Below, one piece after another: positions 53,971 to 54,769 of a stretch of 54,769 nt of DNA (positions are counted from its first letter, which is position 1; every line of letters begins with the position of its first letter). The notes under the pieces are model-generated. The model had not been told where the DNA came from and did not search any database. It saw nothing but the letters and a program-made list of their open reading frames with translations. The DNA is from Anaerotignum lactatifermentans DSM 14214 (GTDB lineage: Bacteria; Bacillota; Clostridia; Lachnospirales; Anaerotignaceae). Position numbers and translations under genes: made by a program. Location of the stretch: NCBI RefSeq assembly GCF_900142265.1, contig NZ_FRAH01000013.1:1-54769 (forward strand), written 5' to 3'.

Positions 53971-54769
53971 TTAGGCTTCGGGCAAGTCAATCTTGCCGAC
54001 AAAGCTGTAATAAATCTCAATGTCCTGCCTGCGGGTGCCGTTCTCGTCATAGCTACACTCATGCACGACGATTTTTTCAATCATTTCCCGCAAGAGGGTG
54101 GGGGTCAATTCCTCAAAGGCAAGGTGCTTTCGGACGATACCCATAAACTTTTCCGCGTTGACGGTGGCGGCCTGCGACTTGTCCAGTTCGGCCTGCAAAG
54201 CGGCGGCGCGGTCTTTCAGTTCCCGCTGTTCCTGCTCATAGTCTGCTGACAGTTCCATGAAACGCTCGTCACTGATTTTGCCGTTCACATTGTCCTCATA
54301 CAGCCGCTTAATAATGCGGCTCACTTCGGAAATGCGCTCCTGCGCCTGTTCAAGCTGCCTCGTGGCTGCGGCGGTCTTTCTCTTGCCGCCGATCTCGTTC
54401 TGCTGGATAAGCAGCTTCACAAAGCGGCTCTCATGCTTGGCGGCATACTCCGTCACTTGCCGGAGATTGGAGAGGACACCGGCGGTCAACAGGTCGGTGC
54501 GGATAAAGTGCGCCGTACAGTCGCGGGTGCGCTTCTTGTAGCTGCCGCAGATGTAACAGTCCTGCTTGCGGTTCTTGTTCTGATACCGCTGCTGGTACAT
54601 CACATGGCCGCAGTCGGCGCAGAACAGCATACCGGAGAACAGCCCCACTTCATCATAGCGGTTCGGGCGTTTGCGCTGCTTGCGTAACTCCTGCACGCGC
54701 TCCCATGTTTCCCGGTCTATGATAGGCTCATGGTGGTTCTCAAAAATGGCCTGCTTCTCCACGGGGTTC
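53971..54769 (-). CDS. Large serine recombinase, C-terminal part (runs off right edge)
   Basis: About 266 residues are visible. They include the end of the recombinase domain (HHEPIIDRETWERVQELRKQ), a zinc ribbon (MLFCADCGHVMYQQRY ... CYICGSYKKRTRDC) and a long coiled coil with a DUF4368-type C-terminus, TnpX-like (IVRKHLAFEELTPTLLREMI; EKIVVHECSYD). It differs in architecture from the three recombinases at the left. The frame is open to the window edge, so the catalytic domain lies outside. It abuts a truncated Maff2 gene, suggesting the end of a separate Tn4451/Tn6218-like element. Confidence 0.9.
   Translation of the reverse strand, partial: NPVEKQAIFENHHEPIIDRETWERVQELRKQRKRPNRYDEVGLFSGMLFCADCGHVMYQQRYQNKNRKQDCYICGSYKKRTRDCTAHFIRTDLLTAGVLSNLRQVTEYAAKHESRFVKLLIQQNEIGGKRKTAAATRQLEQAQERISEVSRIIKRLYEDNVNGKISDERFMELSADYEQEQRELKDRAAALQAELDKSQAATVNAEKFMGIVRKHLAFEELTPTLLREMIEKIVVHECSYDENGTRRQDIEIYYSFVGKIDLPEA

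Noticed and set aside
53772-54080. A 102-codon minus frame across the Maff2 remnant
   Set aside because: A neighbouring frame gives the conserved KSQGMKQLMAG sequence and a proper stop. The 102-codon frame merely crosses the recombinase end and the junction.

Overview
The window is almost entirely one large mobile element from a gut-type Clostridia (Firmicutes; Oscillospiraceae or Lachnospiraceae). The evidence is the Tn1549/CTn-type conjugation gene set, the strong AGGAGG-like ribosome-binding sites, and the antimicrobial-peptide resistance cargo. About 1.5 kb at the left is visibly more AT-rich. It carries a ParA-type ATPase that runs off the left edge and a tyrosine integrase broken off inside its HxLRH catalytic box. 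Everything to the right is GC-richer and reads almost wholly on the minus strand. I infer that the element entered the integrase gene and that its left end lies near 1474. No tRNA, rRNA or CRISPR array was seen.

Layout, left to right. (1) 1.58-6.38 kb: three tandem large serine recombinases next to the left end, the likely integration module, preceded by a DUF6870 gene and structured leaders. (2) 7.3-7.8 kb: an XRE-family repressor, the one convincing plus-strand gene inside the element. (3) 7.8-23.9 kb: cargo in two parallel cassettes. Each starts with a small HTH protein, a response regulator and a histidine kinase, continues with ABC transporters, and ends in a nearly identical ~900-bp segment carrying a sigma-70-like gene. 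The left cassette has a LanFEG-like peptide exporter, a lipoprotein and an extra permease. The right cassette has two MacB/FtsX-type ABC transporters and a peptidoglycan glycosyltransferase. (4) 24.1-28.1 kb: a MOBP-type relaxase, a small zinc-finger protein, an AbiE type IV toxin-antitoxin pair and two small element genes. (5) 28.2-53.9 kb: the transfer operon, transcribed leftward: Maff2 remnant, TrbL/VirB6, PrgI, VirB4, CHAP hydrolase, DUF4315, DUF4366, small proteins, topoisomerase III, a CHC2/ArdC/YodL protein, TTRAP, a 2658-residue methylase/SNF2 helicase, DUF3848/3849 and MobC, closed by a strong terminator. (6) A 2.6-kb group II intron with its maturase gene splits trbL. At the right edge a further serine recombinase, probably from a nested element, has replaced the front of the Maff2 gene.

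How it fits together. The recombinases should excise and integrate the element. Relaxase, MobC, helicase and topoisomerase should process the DNA, and VirB4, TrbL, PrgI and CHAP belong to the transfer channel. The cargo looks like defence against cell-wall-directed peptides such as lantibiotics or bacitracin-like compounds. A 12-bp operator-like motif occurs twice at the XRE promoter and once in each sigma-gene leader, which suggests that the repressor ties the two duplicated segments into one regulon. Also notable are a tnpV gene read in another frame inside the helicase gene, a stem-loop that covers the ribosome-binding site of the first recombinase, and an intron whose predicted splicing restores the trbL frame exactly.
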